This document shows, piece after piece, positions 21,447 to 32,459 of a DNA stretch of 64,000 bases. Each line of letters begins with the position of its first letter. Position 1 is the first letter of the stretch. A model generated the notes under the pieces. The model had not been told where the DNA came from, did no database searches, and worked only from the letters and a program-made list of their open reading frames with translations. Location: NCBI GenBank assembly GCA_006384855.1, contig VCJN01000768.1, positions 1-64,000 on the forward strand, given 5' to 3'. The stretch comes from Tetraselmis striata (Eukaryota; Chlorophyta; Chlorodendrophyceae; Chlorodendrales; Chlorodendraceae). The translations under genes were made by a program, and so were the position numbers.

Positions 21447-21783
21447 ATGTCGGCCACTCTCGCTTACGGCCTGACCAGCCACCCCCACCTGTTGGACGTG
21501 CTAGACGAAGAGTGGATGAGGGACAGGCTGCCAAATGACGGTAAGGCGCAGCGTGGCCGGCAGCCCTGCCTGCCCGTTTACGCCGGTCAAAGAAGCGCGC
21601 CGAAGTAACCAGCGGGGCAACCCCATTGTCTGCGTGCACCAGTCGCCATATATTCAGCCCTTAGGTATCTGCGGGCATATGGAGGTAGGGACAGTGGAAA
21701 TTCTACATATGCACACAGATCTTAGCGGCTGCTAAACAACATATTGACTCCTCGTATCTTACTTAGCGCGGGAGGAAGGGGGT

Positions 21784-21818
<35 letters not shown>

Positions 21819-22179
21819 CGGATGGCAGCGGGGTGAAGTCCAGCCGAGACGCAAGGTGGGGCGATGAGCCCTGGGCAGCAGACACTAGTCGGACACTAGT
21901 GGAGGTTGCTGTGCTTGGGAGCCACCTTATATGAGTACCTGTGGATGAGATTAGAGCTGCGGACATGGAGGCTACGCACACCTCTTTGACCTGCGCGCTC
22001 GTGGTGCGTGCACCGCCTGTACAGCATTGACATAACCTACATACTGCATGTGCGCAGACATCCCTCTGCCGGATGGTGTGCAGCCCCCCTCCGATGACAC
22101 GGAGGAACTGCCGGAGTCAGAGCCGAAGTCCGGTGGGAAGGAGCGCTGGCCAGAGCTGGGCCTCAGCGTCCCGCAGTGA
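21447..22179 (+). CDS. APC13: Anaphase-promoting complex subunit 13
   Basis: Two exons, 21447-21540 and 22058-22179, join in phase 1 to give 71 residues, close to the 60-75 usual for APC13 (Swm1 in yeast). The N-terminal part holds the family signature Asp-Glu-Glu-Trp-Met-Arg-Asp-Arg-Leu-Pro-Asn-Asp-Asp (residues 20-32, the last Asp split by the intron), followed by Ile-Pro-Leu-Pro. The C-terminus ends Trp-Pro-Glu-Leu-Gly-Leu-Ser-Val-Pro-Gln. The protein is a small scaffold-binding subunit that helps hold TPR subunits in the APC/C, the ubiquitin ligase that drives mitotic exit. The ATG at 21447 is the only reasonable start. The intron contains a poly-G tract of more than 30 bases (about 21784-21818). 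The gene converges with CYP51, whose stop codon lies about 700 bases downstream. Confidence 0.9.
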
Positions 22180-22878
22180 TGACCATGCACAGCCTGAGGA
22201 GGAATAGGAAGGCAGGGCAGCAGGGCAGCAGGTGGCATTCCCAGCCCGCTGTGAGCTTTAAACTGCTTTGTGAGACACCCAGATTGAGGATACAGTGTCC
22301 GTCAGGGCTATGCACAGCATGCCAATAACACCGGCTAGCCGCTGCGCTGCCAGAGTTGTATAATAATTCCTCATAAAGTAAGACGTGACGTTTCGCAGCC
22401 ACGCCCCTGACCTTATCTGCACGTGTTGGTGTGAGGTGAAGTGCCCTGCACAGCATTCTCAGCTACACTCATTGTTCGACGATCAGCATGCAAGGTGGAA
22501 TGCACAAGCCCCGAGACTTGCACACCAGAACACCCCGACATCAACTGTCTTCATCCGGCACTGGTTGCAACATGCGCGCATGCATGCACGCATGGATCTC
22601 ATGGCATCATCGTCACGCTGTTACGAGTCGCAGATTGTGCATCACGCAGGGTCGGGGCGTGGGCATGGGCATGCGAAATGAGGTGATATTAAATGAAATC
22701 TTCATTGTCTGCATTGCATACATCTTGGTAGCGGAGTTTCTGTGCGTGCCGGGAACCTGGCTATGCCCTGGACCCATGACAGCCAGTCTGGGCCCCGATT
22801 GACGGAAGCTGCCTGCCATCTCGGAAGAATATCTGCCCCCCCCCCCCCCCCCCCCCCCCCCCACCCACTTACCACCGC

Positions 22879-25439
22879 TCAAGCTAGCTTCCGGCGGGTG
22901 TAGCGCACGCGGCAGGGTTTTGGCCCCACCACCATGGACTCGTAGTCCGGCTCGGGGAAGGGGTCCACCAGCTCAAAGTCAAAGTTGCGCAGCAGCACGG
23001 ACCAGATCGTCTTGATCTGGAGACAGAGCGGGCAGAGGCAAGCCGCGTCAGCCCGGCAGCTCGGAGTCCACCACTGGCAGTTTGCCGACTTGTTCCTTTC
23101 AGGCACGTCTCCTCTGCTGACTAACACAGCAGACAAAGGAGAGGGTTGTAATGGAGGAGAGGGGGGGGGGGGGGGGGGGGGGGGACCTGGAGGTACGCAA
23201 AGTTGGAGCCCATGCAGCCATGGCGGCCACCGCCAAAGCCGATGAATGTGAAGCTCTTCTTGTCCTCCTCGCGGCCAGGCCCGAAGCGGTCGGGGTCGTA
23301 CTTTCCGGGGTCCTGGGGGTGAATGCATCACCGGCACGCTCAGTGAGCAAAGCCCTTGGTGTTCCCCATTGGCGGCCGCCCTCTGCCAGCATGCATTGCA
23401 TAATCATACATGCCAACATGAAACAGGGGGGGGCTCACTGTGAAGCAGGTGTCCAGGGTGTGCTGGAACGCGGGCGAGGTGGCCAGCACGTGGCCCTTGG
23501 GGATGGTGATGTCCTTCCCATCCGAGGTGGTCACAGAGAACGTCTTGTGCGACTTGCGCAGCAGCATCACCAGCGGCGGCTGCAGACGGAGCGCCTCGGT
23601 CATGTTGCGGTGCAGCACGTCCATCTTGTTCAGCACGTCCATCTCCAGCTCGTTGCCGTAGTCCTTCAGGATGGCCTGCTGCTCGGCCAGGGCTGGCTTG
23701 AGGCCGTTCTCCGCGTTGGCGATCATGTACAGGCCGGTCCAGGTGGAGGTGATGGAGGAGGTGTGCTGCCCCGCAAACAGCACGGCAATCAGCATGCCGG
23801 TGATCTCCTCGTCCGTCATGGGGCGCCCGTCCTTGTAGCGGGCGTCAATGAACGTCTGCAGCACATCGGGCTCCTGTGCGCCCGTTTTGCGGCGGTCCTG
23901 CGATGCAGCCCCAGCGCCAAGAGGGCACGGGCTCAGCGGGTACGCAGCAATCATCGGTCCCGGGCCCCTTCACTGCGGCAAACAACATCTCACGGGACAA
24001 AGGGCAGCCTTGCCGCACCTGGATGATTTTGGAGAAGATCTTCGCCAGCTGGGCGCGAGACCTGCCATGCAGACGGACATGCATGTTGTCAGCCCCTTGC
24101 TTGTAGGTCCAATCCGCATGGACAGGGCATCCCAGATGCCCCCCCCCCCCCCCCCCCCCCCCAACCCAAAAAAACTTCAATTCTGCCAAACCGGCATCCC
24201 CGCCTCCAAACGCAGCGTGCGCCTTCTGTCTCCGGGGCACTCACTTGTCTCGCTGCCGGTGAGCAGGGATGGGCAGGTAGGGGAAGATGACGCTGATGGG
24301 CTGCATGCCGAGATCGAGGTCGTGGAACAGGTCCTTCACCTGGGCAAACATGTTCTCCCGCACCTCGCGACCTGCCCACAGCAGGCATCGTCGCAGAGGC
24401 CTCAGCCTGACCAAACGCGAGGCAGGGACGCAGCGTGCGATGATTGCATTGAGTCAAGCTGGCATGGTGGGTGTGGAGGATGCAGCCGCCAGAGGATGGC
24501 GCAGGCGTGAGGCAGCCACACAGGGTGCTGCACAGGGATGTCCCCATGCCAGGGGGCGCTGCAGCCTGCGGCCTCACCCATCAAGGTGCGCGATGCGGTC
24601 AGCACGATGAGCTCCGATAGCTGCTCCTTCAGATCCACCTCGCCGCTGTCGCCCCACTTGCCAAAGAACTCCTGCGCAGCAGAGCAGCGAGTGAGCGCCA
24701 GCTCATTTCCGACCTCGGAAGGTGATGCCTTCACAGCGTGGACGAGTGCCGATGCCTTACCTCCGCCTCCTCCCGGAACAGCTGCACGTAGGTCTTCAGC
24801 TTGGTGGACTTCAGCGCCTCCGCAAAGAAGCGGAACTGCTCATTGCGGACCTTGTGGTCAACGTCAAAGACGACGCCCTTCCCGAAGGTGGGGACGTTGA
24901 ACTCGTATACCTGCAGAGGGCACATCCCTCGCCTCAGCATCTGCACATGAATATATTGGCAGGAAAGCAAAGATTGTGTGCTACAGGTTGCGCACCTCCT
25001 TCTGGCTCACTTCCTCGTCGCTGCCCTTGTAGAAGTGTGGGGAGACAGTGGGGCCCACCAGGAAGGTGATGTTCCAGTGGAACACAGGCACAGTGAACAC
25101 CTCCCCGCACTTGCGGTAGCCCTCCTCCACCAAGGCCACGGGCCCCTGCAGCAGCGGTGCAAATTGATAAGGGATAGTTGTCTGGACAGTGGGAGTGCGC
25201 CCTGCACTGCTGGCGTGACGCCGCTAAAGGCTCCGAAAGTGCAGCCGCACCTTTGAAAACTTGAGGCAGCCGCCGATGAAGGGAATGCCCTCGAACAGCG
25301 GCGGGTAGCCCTTGCTGCCGACGATGCGGCGGAGGACTTCCGGCAGCAGCAGGAGCGCGAGCGCTGTGAGGAGGCCGTACGCCAGCAGCGCGCCCACGCC
25401 GGAGCCGCCGCCGAGAGCGCCGATGGCGGCGTCGATCAT
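22879..25439 (-). CDS. CYP51: Sterol 14-alpha-demethylase (cytochrome P450 51)
   Basis: Nine exons join in phase: 25439-25251, 25145-24996, 24910-24761, 24671-24578, 24371-24245, 24061-24019, 23897-23439, 23312-23187 and 23016-22879, encoding 491 residues, the normal CYP51 length. The enzyme removes the 14-alpha methyl of obtusifoliol-type sterols at the ER. Visible marks: an N-terminal membrane anchor (residues 12-35); the CYP51 B'-helix signature Tyr-Glu-Phe-Asn-Val-Pro-Thr-Phe-Gly (115-123); the I-helix Ala-Gly-Gln-His-Thr-Ser-Ser (293-299); the K-helix Glu-Ala-Leu-Arg (352-355); and the haem loop Phe-Gly-Gly-Gly-Arg-His-Gly-Cys-Met-Gly with the axial Cys at 437. All key residues are intact, so a working gene is expected. 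The intron after exon 8 begins GT and runs straight into poly-C on the coding strand; the intron between exons 5 and 6 has poly-G instead. Another C tract (plus strand) lies just past the stop. Confidence 0.96.
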
Positions 25440-28116
25440 GGTGCCTGAAGCGGAAGTTCGGTAAGTCCCCAGGCCGGGGAGAACGCCGCCATGTTGAACC
25501 CCCTCGATTGCCGATGACGCGGGGAGCGAGCAAAGGGGATTTCCTATGGCATGCAGGGGCCATTACTGTCTGGTGCGCCAACATGGTGTCTAAGGTATTT
25601 GCATGGAGAGGGGAGGGGCGAGAAGGCGGGGAGGGAGGAGTCGAACGACTACCACAGAGCCGAATGTCCCAGCTCATCAACAAAAGGATGCGCGAGGGGG
25701 CTGGGGCGGGCCACACACGACAGACCCTGGCGTGCTCGCAGTATCCACACCCGCACGGGAGCGCAACTGTAAGTTTGCGGACATACGTCTGAATCCCTGG
25801 GCGAGCCGCGGGATCGGATTTGTGCATGTGCTGCGGCCGAAGGGCAGTTGGGGGATACGCGGCGGGGAGGTGGAGGGGCTGCTCAAGGTGGGGGGTCTCG
25901 TTTAAGGGCACACCTTGCTAGACGTCGCGCGGATAATGACGTCACCTGAGCACGGCCACAGTCAAGCGTGCGCCTCTGGGCTACTGTGGTTTGGGGTTGC
26001 GCGAGGTCTGGTGGGTGAGTCGCGCGCTGTTCAACAAGTGACGTCGGTCACCTCATCACCTCGCCGTGCTGTTGTTTGCGCGCGCGATCTGCTTCGAGGT
26101 CGGGGCGGGTGACTGCTCCGTCTGCCCGTTGTCGACTTGTCCGTTTGTTCTGGACCACATCTCCCAGCCTGGCACCAGCATGGCGATCGGTGGCCGCCAA
26201 TCCACCGACTCCATCATTTCTGTCCAGGGTTTTGCCTCGGCTGGCCTGGGTCTGCTTAATTTCCTCTCCTCGCAAACCGAACACCATATATATTTCGTAG
26301 TCCGTTCGTCGCGCCATACATACATCATATTTACATCGTATATATTTACATCATATTTACATGCATCGTATATATACTGGTCATCTATTATCTACATCGT
26401 ATATATTTACATCGTATATATATATTGGTCATATACCTGTACAGTAGCCCACAAAAGTCTTTGCACATAGAAATTCGCGCGTATCCTCGCCTTGGTGCCC
26501 AAGCCATGGGGCCACGGGCCATGCAGCCTTGTAATCCAGTGTATGCAAGCCTCCTACGCCAAGGAGGCAGCCGTTTCTTCCGGTTATCGTACTTTTAGAA
26601 TTGTTCTTCGGCAATGGCGGTGTTTGGCACATGGCTAAAACCACAAAAAAAAAACGGGTGATGAATACGGGGCAACTTGTTGGCGGCGTAGCTACCATCT
26701 GTCGCATATGCCCGCGCGCTGCCGGTTGTGGGTGGCGTAGGCATGGGATGTAAGACGACCGAGCTTGAGCCCAAATTATGCACGCTACCGATGCAATGCA
26801 TGGCATTTCCATGAGAGTGTATGTGCCAGTAATGCCGTCGTCGTGATGGGGCCAATCATCCCACAATTTTCCATGCGGCAATAAAGATACGTGCCGTTGG
26901 CCGCGCCTCGCTGGGGTGAAAGTAGCACACATAAAGCGTCTTCGGTTCCATAGGCGCATGCTTATACCGCCCGTACCGTAGGCTAAACGCGGGCTGGCCC
27001 CCTCGACAACAATGTCGCCACTACTGCACCGGTCTTGCACGCATGTTGTTAACACGTGTCACCCATCATCCAAGGGGAAAAGCCAAAATTATGACGGGGC
27101 CCGCGCGACGTGGAGACCTACCCAAGGGGTCCTCGCACCTGGGAGCTTGCGTGGAAGGGCACCTTACATGCCCCCGTCATGCGCCCCCACCCACAGTGAG
27201 TGGGCTGACTGGGATACCAGAACAGGGGGTAACTTTGACATGCCATACCATTTCGACGTTTAATCAGATTGAGCTGGAAAATGGTGCGTAGTCAGAAACC
27301 GCAAGTCGAAGGCTTTCAATCGCACTAAGTGTCAGCCCGATCCGATAAAACGTCGAAATGTTTTGAATTAAAACGTGATCGCAATATTACTGCTTCTTGC
27401 GGGGCGAACAACCAGTTTGCGAATATCGCATGCAGCCTGCTAGCTGACCATATATAGACTCCAAACCATGCGCTGCGCGGCATGGGGTAGATGGCCAACA
27501 CATGTATCTCGGCGGCCATGGGAGAAAAACACGGTTCTTTATGTCCAAATGCCGGCGTGCCGTGCGCTCAAACCGTTCACAGCCTAGCCGTGCATCATTT
27601 GTTGCACTGGTAGTGCCGCACAACAAGCGCCGTGCGCGCCATGCGCGCCGTCGCATTTGCCCTAGCGCACCATGTACGCGCTCTTTCATGGTTATCCTCG
27701 CCATGGCTGCAACGGCGTAGACTTTGCGTGGGTTAAGCGACTAGAAGCGACCAAACCCAAAATCATCCCCATAAAAACATGCAGACTTTTGTTGGCTGCT
27801 GTACGTCGGCTGGTCGCTACTACGTTAGCACTACGGTAAGGAGACAGAATAAAATATCAAATAAAGGAGCTGCGCGCGAGCAAGGTGACATCAGAAAGAT
27901 ATGAAGCCCCAGCACTGCGAGGCGTACTCGTAACCGTACTGGTGTGAATTACAAAAAGGACAGTTCCCCAGAATTAGAAAATCAACACAGCAAGCCGCCT
28001 AAAAGCGGCCGGCATCCCGCATAAGGCGGGATGGATGAGTGATGCGCGCACGGTTCAGAGTCCGGGCCACGCGAGCACGTGTGTGTGTGGGTGATCCTCG
28101 GACGTGCTGTGCAGCT
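25440..28116. other. Long spacer upstream of CYP51
   Basis: No defensible gene. It starts with GC-rich sequence that should hold the CYP51 promoter. A 208-codon minus-strand frame (27055-26429) is open but has no motif and is broken by a run of A. Downstream, 27000-27960 is unassigned and includes an AAGCGACTAGAAGCGACC motif near 27735. Confidence 0.4.
26320..26435. repeat. AT-rich TACATCGTATATAT short tandem repeat
   Basis: Imperfect repeats of TTACATCGTATATAT and TATACTGGTCAT alternate over about 115 bases. It is a local microsatellite-like array with no coding meaning. Confidence 0.8.
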
Positions 28117-29151
28117 TCAGCAACGGGATGGCAGACGAATCTGCGCCGTCTGATGAGGCAGCGAGCGCGCTCTCGAGCGGCCACCAAGCAAGCTCAGGAC
28201 CCCGAGGAAATCTCTTGCGAGCAAGGCCTCCTGGTGAGCCCGGGTGATGCACCGAGTGCCCCGCGATGAGAGGGCACCCCGATCCGCAGCCAAGCATGCG
28301 ATACCACGCACTGTGTGGTGCACCCCCTTGCTCACCTCACCCACTGTGCCGAAGACCATGCCCGTGTACTCCGACATATCCAGGATGTCTCGAAGAGGAC
28401 CCTTCTGTCCGGGCTCTGTGTTGTGCCACGCCGCATCCCGCGCAGCCAACCCCCGTTGTATGTCGCCCAACAGGGAGCGCTCAAACCGATCCACAGCCGT
28501 GGCCCGGGGCACTGAAGTGTACTTGACCCCGTACCGCATAGTCTTGAACTCCAACAGCGTGGACTTCAAGCTCTGGGGATCATAACTCCCGGTCACGACG
28601 TTGAACTCCGGAAGGGAGAGATCTGCGTCCGGCACTAGGTCCTTGAGTTCATCCCTTGGTACGGTGTTGCCGAGAGGCACTGCCTGCTGGAATAAGTCAT
28701 CCACCTCCCGCCGTACTGCGATACCTAGGTCGTGAACACAGTGATCGCGGAAGGCATCTGCGATAGCGTCGTGTTGTACACGCCAGTGAGCGTCTCCAGG
28801 CGCCGGGAGGTTCATGAGCGCGTCGCCGTATAGGTCAACAGTGACGGGGTTGTGCTCTGTCGAGGGGAGAATGATCTGGCACCCAACCACCGGGGCCAAG
28901 CACGGGCTAGGCAGAAAGAAGTACCCGGCAGCGACCTCCCGCAGCTCATGCGGAGTCATGGCTGTCCGCGCGGTGGGGATGGCCACTGTCCACATGCCTG
29001 ACGCCGCGTCGAGCTGGTTGAACATGATCCGTTCCCTACATGTGGCGGGGAGAGCGCACACCTCATTTCGAAGCCGAGAGTTGTTGGCCTGGTCTAGAAA
29101 TGCCGTCAGCTCCTTTTGCGAGCCCGACGCAGCCTCCACTTCCCGCTCCAT
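28117..29151 (-). CDS. Restriction-like endonuclease domain protein, probable retroelement C-terminus
   Basis: A single uninterrupted frame of 344 codons from ATG 29151. The middle holds a His-Asp-Ala-Ile-Ala-Asp-Ala-Phe-Arg helix and then Leu-Val-Pro-Asp-Ala-Asp-Leu-Ser about 20 residues before Leu-Leu-Glu-Phe-Lys-Thr-Met. This is the Pro-Asp...Glu-X-Lys arrangement of PD-(D/E)XK nucleases, as found at the C-terminus of RLE-type non-LTR retrotransposons. The N-terminal 90 residues (Trp-Thr-Val-Ala-Ile-Pro-Thr ... Leu-Pro-Ser-Pro-Cys) resemble the linker that follows reverse transcriptase in such elements. No reverse transcriptase or CCHC finger is seen upstream, so this is probably a 5'-truncated insertion that remained open, or a domesticated domain. 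It has no introns, unlike the host genes around it. The last 50 residues are Arg-rich and may be frame-shifted tail. Confidence 0.5.
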   Translation of the reverse strand: MEREVEAASGSQKELTAFLDQANNSRLRNEVCALPATCRERIMFNQLDAASGMWTVAIPTARTAMTPHELREVAAGYFFLPSPCLAPVVGCQIILPSTEHNPVTVDLYGDALMNLPAPGDAHWRVQHDAIADAFRDHCVHDLGIAVRREVDDLFQQAVPLGNTVPRDELKDLVPDADLSLPEFNVVTGSYDPQSLKSTLLEFKTMRYGVKYTSVPRATAVDRFERSLLGDIQRGLAARDAAWHNTEPGQKGPLRDILDMSEYTGMVFGTVGEVSKGVHHTVRGIACLAADRGALSSRGTRCITRAHQEALLARDFLGVLSLLGGRSRARSLPHQTAQIRLPSRC

Positions 29152-29582
29152 CTTGCGTACTGGTAGTGGCGCGCCTTATATATTTGTTTTTTGTAATTCA
29201 CACTACTGGTACTGGTACCAAACCCAAAACCCTATGGCCCTAAAGCGGCCCTAGGCCGTAGGCCGTCATGGCAGCCAGCCGATCCTAGGGTAGTACAGGG
29301 GTTATGGACGGTAGGGTCGTGCTGGCCCCTGACGGGCGGGGCGAACGCGAACACTCGCGTGGCTGTACACACACCGGACGGGACGATCAGGAAAGTCTAC
29401 TGGACGAAGAGTCTTGAGGAGTGGACCCACAATCAGCCCGATTGGGGTGAGACTGCTTGCGGCGGAAGACATGGACATGGCGTAAGCATAGCTGGTAGTG
29501 CGCGCTCGCCCCCTCGCTCGTTTCCGCGAAACAGACGTCTGAACATCTCGTGCGGCTCCGCGAGTGGCGCGGCGGAATTGCG

Positions 29583-31063
29583 ATGCCCGCCTTGGCAGCC
29601 ACCTGCGCCGATGTCGTGGCGGTCCGCCGAGGCACCGCCCTCACCAGGTTGCCAGGACAGGCGGCTTGGGTGAGCTCTGGCAGATTATCAGGGAGAAACA
29701 ATCGCCGGTGTTGGGAACGTCGAATAGGGAGGCTCGCGTGCGAGTGTGGGAGGCCGAGCTCGGGCAGCGCCCCACAGGAACCGGGAGGCGGGGGTGGCTG
29801 GTGGCTGGGCGCCGCCGCGGCGTTGCTGGTAGCCGGGGCGGGCCCAATAGGGCCAGCCCAGGCGGTGCCGCCTGCTGGAAGCAGCAGCAGCACGGACGTG
29901 GTGCAGCTGCGCGACTGGCGCGTAAACCGATCAGGGCCATCCAGCCGAGCGCAGCAGCAGTCGCCCCCAGGAGGGAAGCAGGTACTCGGCGATATGCCAG
30001 CCACCACCATCACCGCAGCTCCACTTTTCAGCCACACACATGCGTCGAGTTACTGAGCTCTTCCGAGAAATCCAATTGCTTTGAGCTGCAAGCCTCTCCG
30101 GACTGCTCCAGCCAAGAGTAGTGTGTGCCGGCAGTAATCGAGCCAGTGCAATGATGGCCGTATCATGTGATGGCAAGCAGAGATATTGATGGCCAATCCA
30201 TGCGTTGTTTGTCTCCGCAGAGTGCCGTCACTATACAGGAGCAGGTCGCCAATATTCTGCAGACCATGAATGATGCGCGCTTCGCCACTGACAGCGGGGA
30301 CTATGATCAGGTGCGGAGGTACCATATCACAGGCGCTGCATTGCACGCCAGTACGAGTACAGGTCCGCGCGCCGCTCCGATGCGCAGACTGTAGCGACTA
30401 TTGACGCCATGCATTGTGTCTACATGATACAGGCGCTGCAGCTATACTCAAGCATCGTGGACCAGTATCCCGATTTGGCGATCACGGACTACGCCCGGCT
30501 TGATCGGGCGCTGATGCTCTTTCAGAACGGCAACCGGAGCAGAGTGCGCCGCTCCTGGCGCCCACTGCCCCATTGCTTCACCCCGCACCTGTGAGGTCCA
30601 CAGCATTGCGGACACAAGGGCTCGATACAGGGTCTGTACCGAGGGGAGGGGGCATGCCGGCGCAGGCAATTCTGGAGCTGGAGGACCTGGAGTTCAGCTT
30701 CAAGGGCTCCGCGGAGCTGTCGGCTGCCGTGGCTGCGGCACTTTACTCAGAGCGGCCGCAGCTGCTCAGCCGCGCCGAAAACGAGTGGCGCATCGTAGAG
30801 GCGTTCGATAAGCGCTACTACGACCTGGAATACGTGCGCCCTGCTACTCGCGTTTGCTCCGGCGCGGTGTCAGTACCCTGCAGGGGCATCCTGCGCCGGC
30901 TATCTCTTCCGATGCATGGCGAGTGAGCTGCGAGGTGCACATCAAGCGGCGGCACAACAACTCCCCTCCCCCTTTGCCACATGCGCAGGTGAAAGGCCAA
31001 AAGCACTGGCCGCCGGCGATGCTGAAAGCGCTTGGGAACTTTCTGAGCCTGGGTCAGAGCTAG
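29583..31063 (+). CDS. Thylakoid-lumen TPR-like protein
   Basis: Five exons join in phase 0: 29583-29981, 30221-30310, 30433-30543, 30666-30833 and 30989-31063, for 280 residues. Residues 1-70 are Arg/Ala/Ser-rich without acids, like a chloroplast transit peptide. They are followed by a Trp-Trp-Leu-Gly-Ala-Ala-Ala-Ala hydrophobic stretch and an Ala-Gln-Ala cleavage motif (92-94), the two-part signal for the thylakoid lumen. The mature part is helical, with Ala-Leu-Gln-Leu-Tyr-Ser-Ser-Ile-Val, Tyr-Ala-Arg-Leu-Asp-Arg-Ala-Leu-Met-Leu and a C-terminal Lys-His-Trp-Pro-Pro block. It resembles the TPR-fold 'lumen common' proteins of plants, whose biochemical role is not established. The start is the first in-frame ATG. 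It converges with the phosphatase gene 350 bases away. Confidence 0.75.
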
Positions 31064-31230
31064 CGTGGAGTACACAGCAGGGTAACCCGGCGCCTGCAGA
31101 AGTACCGGCTGCATCAGGATGTTTGCCTACACTTTCTCAGAGGGTTACCCAGCTGCCGCTGATAACCATCTGCACATCCTCGTAATATTCGGCGTCCGCT
31201 GCTGCGATGCGGTAAGTAGGCGATGGAGCA

Positions 31231-31265
31231 AGAGAGAGCGAGAGACAGAGAGAGGGAGGGAGGGA
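31231..31265. repeat. GA-rich microsatellite
   Basis: A purine run of GAGA and GGGA units lies between the two convergent genes. Confidence 0.8.
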
Positions 31266-31409
31266 GTGGTGTGAAGGTTACATAGTGCTGGGCGGCGTGC
31301 CTGTCACGGGGTTCTGTGAGGATCGCTATTGCAGGCGTGTGGGTAGAGGCCTGTGTACATAAAGGAGGGCAGCATGTCAGGATTGTGGAGTTTAATTGTG
31401 ATTCTGCGG

Positions 31410-32129
31410 TCACGATTCCGCCGCTGGCGCCAACAGTGCCTGTTGCCAGTCAAGCTCGGCAACCTTGCCCTGCGGAAAGTTCATCTCCTTCACGTCCTGC
31501 CCCGTGGCAAGGCTCATGAGCGAGTGGATGGTGTACTGATGGCTGGCCAGCAGCACCCGCGCTTCTGGGTCATCGCCATGGAGCTCCGCCAAGTGCGCCA
31601 GGAACGCTGCGGCCCTCTCTGGAAGAGTTTCGTTGAAGCCCCACCCGCTGGCCAGCCGGCTTGCGGGCAGGAAGGAGCGGTAGCTGGAGTCGATGAAGAA
31701 CTCGTCCACCCAATCGGGATTCACCTCCCCGATGGCTCCCGCCGGGTCTGGGTTAGGGCTCTCGTACAGGCTGCACATCAGCGCACATGCATGTTTTCAA
31801 GTCCCAATACTGCAATAGCCAATATTGGGAAGCGGAAGCTTAGGTATAGGGACGCGTTGTACATGCAAATCCTCAGGGATCAGATCACACCTGTAGTCCA
31901 CATTGAGCAGCAGTGGCGCCTGGCCATCGCGGTGCCTCGCCTCCACATAGGGCTTGACCGTCTGCAGTACGCGCAGGAAGGGGCTGGTGTAGATGTGCGT
32001 CGGGTCAATCCGCTCGATGACGTCTATCAGCCGCCCCTGCGCGTCGGCGTGCCCCTCTGGGAGCAGCAGGGACAGGAAGGTGGCGTCCCCCCGGTCGCGC
32101 TTCTCGTGGCGTACCACATACACACGCAT
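31410..32129 (-). CDS. Histidine phosphatase superfamily protein (PGAM-like)
   Basis: Two exons, 32129-31891 and 31770-31410, join in phase 2 to encode 199 residues. The N-terminus Met-Arg-Val-Tyr-Val-Val-Arg-His-Glu carries the phosphate-accepting His (residue 8) in an RHE rather than the usual RHG motif. Tyr-Thr-Ser-Pro-Phe-Leu-Arg-Val-Leu-Gln-Thr follows, the standard second block with its phosphate-binding Arg. The second catalytic region is Leu-Ala-Ser-His-Gln-Tyr-Thr-Ile-His, with the second His in place. Family members are phosphatases of small metabolites or proteins, or mutases; substrate cannot be told from the sequence. There is no signal peptide. The gene is intact and the ATG is the only sensible start. 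A poly-G/C tract lies just upstream, around 32166-32182. Confidence 0.88.
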
Positions 32130-32459
32130 GCCGCTTGTGCTTGATGCCGCTACGCGCTGCGTCCATGATCCAGCAGCACCGCAGGGGGGGGGGGGGGGGG
32201 GGCTCAGACAGGGCACCGAATGATGCCCAAAAGCATGCTGCCTTGTATTGCATTTGGCTATGCCCTCCGCGTCTGCGCCATACAGCGTAGCATACATGTG
32301 GGGGCATACAGGACAGCGTCGAAGGAAGCAGCCAGATGGCCTGGGCTGCCACTCCGCGGGCTCACAAAACGCTTTCTTTTAATTTCCACTACTAATAGTG
32401 GGGACTGGCATGCAACGGAGAAGGGGGGGGGGGGGGGGGGGGGCACCATCGACCAGGAA

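Noticed and set aside
21972-22238. Minus-strand ORF over APC13 exon 2
   Set aside because: Shadow of the APC13 second exon, which is supported by phase and by the conserved Ile-Pro-Leu-Pro and Trp-Pro-Glu-Leu ends.
23151-24026. 291-codon plus-strand ORF over CYP51
   Set aside because: Antisense to CYP51 exons 7 and 8 and runs through a poly-G intron.
26429-27055. 208-codon minus-strand ORF
   Set aside because: No motif, uneven composition, a run of A near the middle giving Phe-Phe-Phe, and no splice signals or neighbours to support it.
31353-32144. 263-codon plus-strand ORF
   Set aside because: It is the antisense shadow of the histidine phosphatase, whose exons, motifs and splice sites lie on the minus strand.
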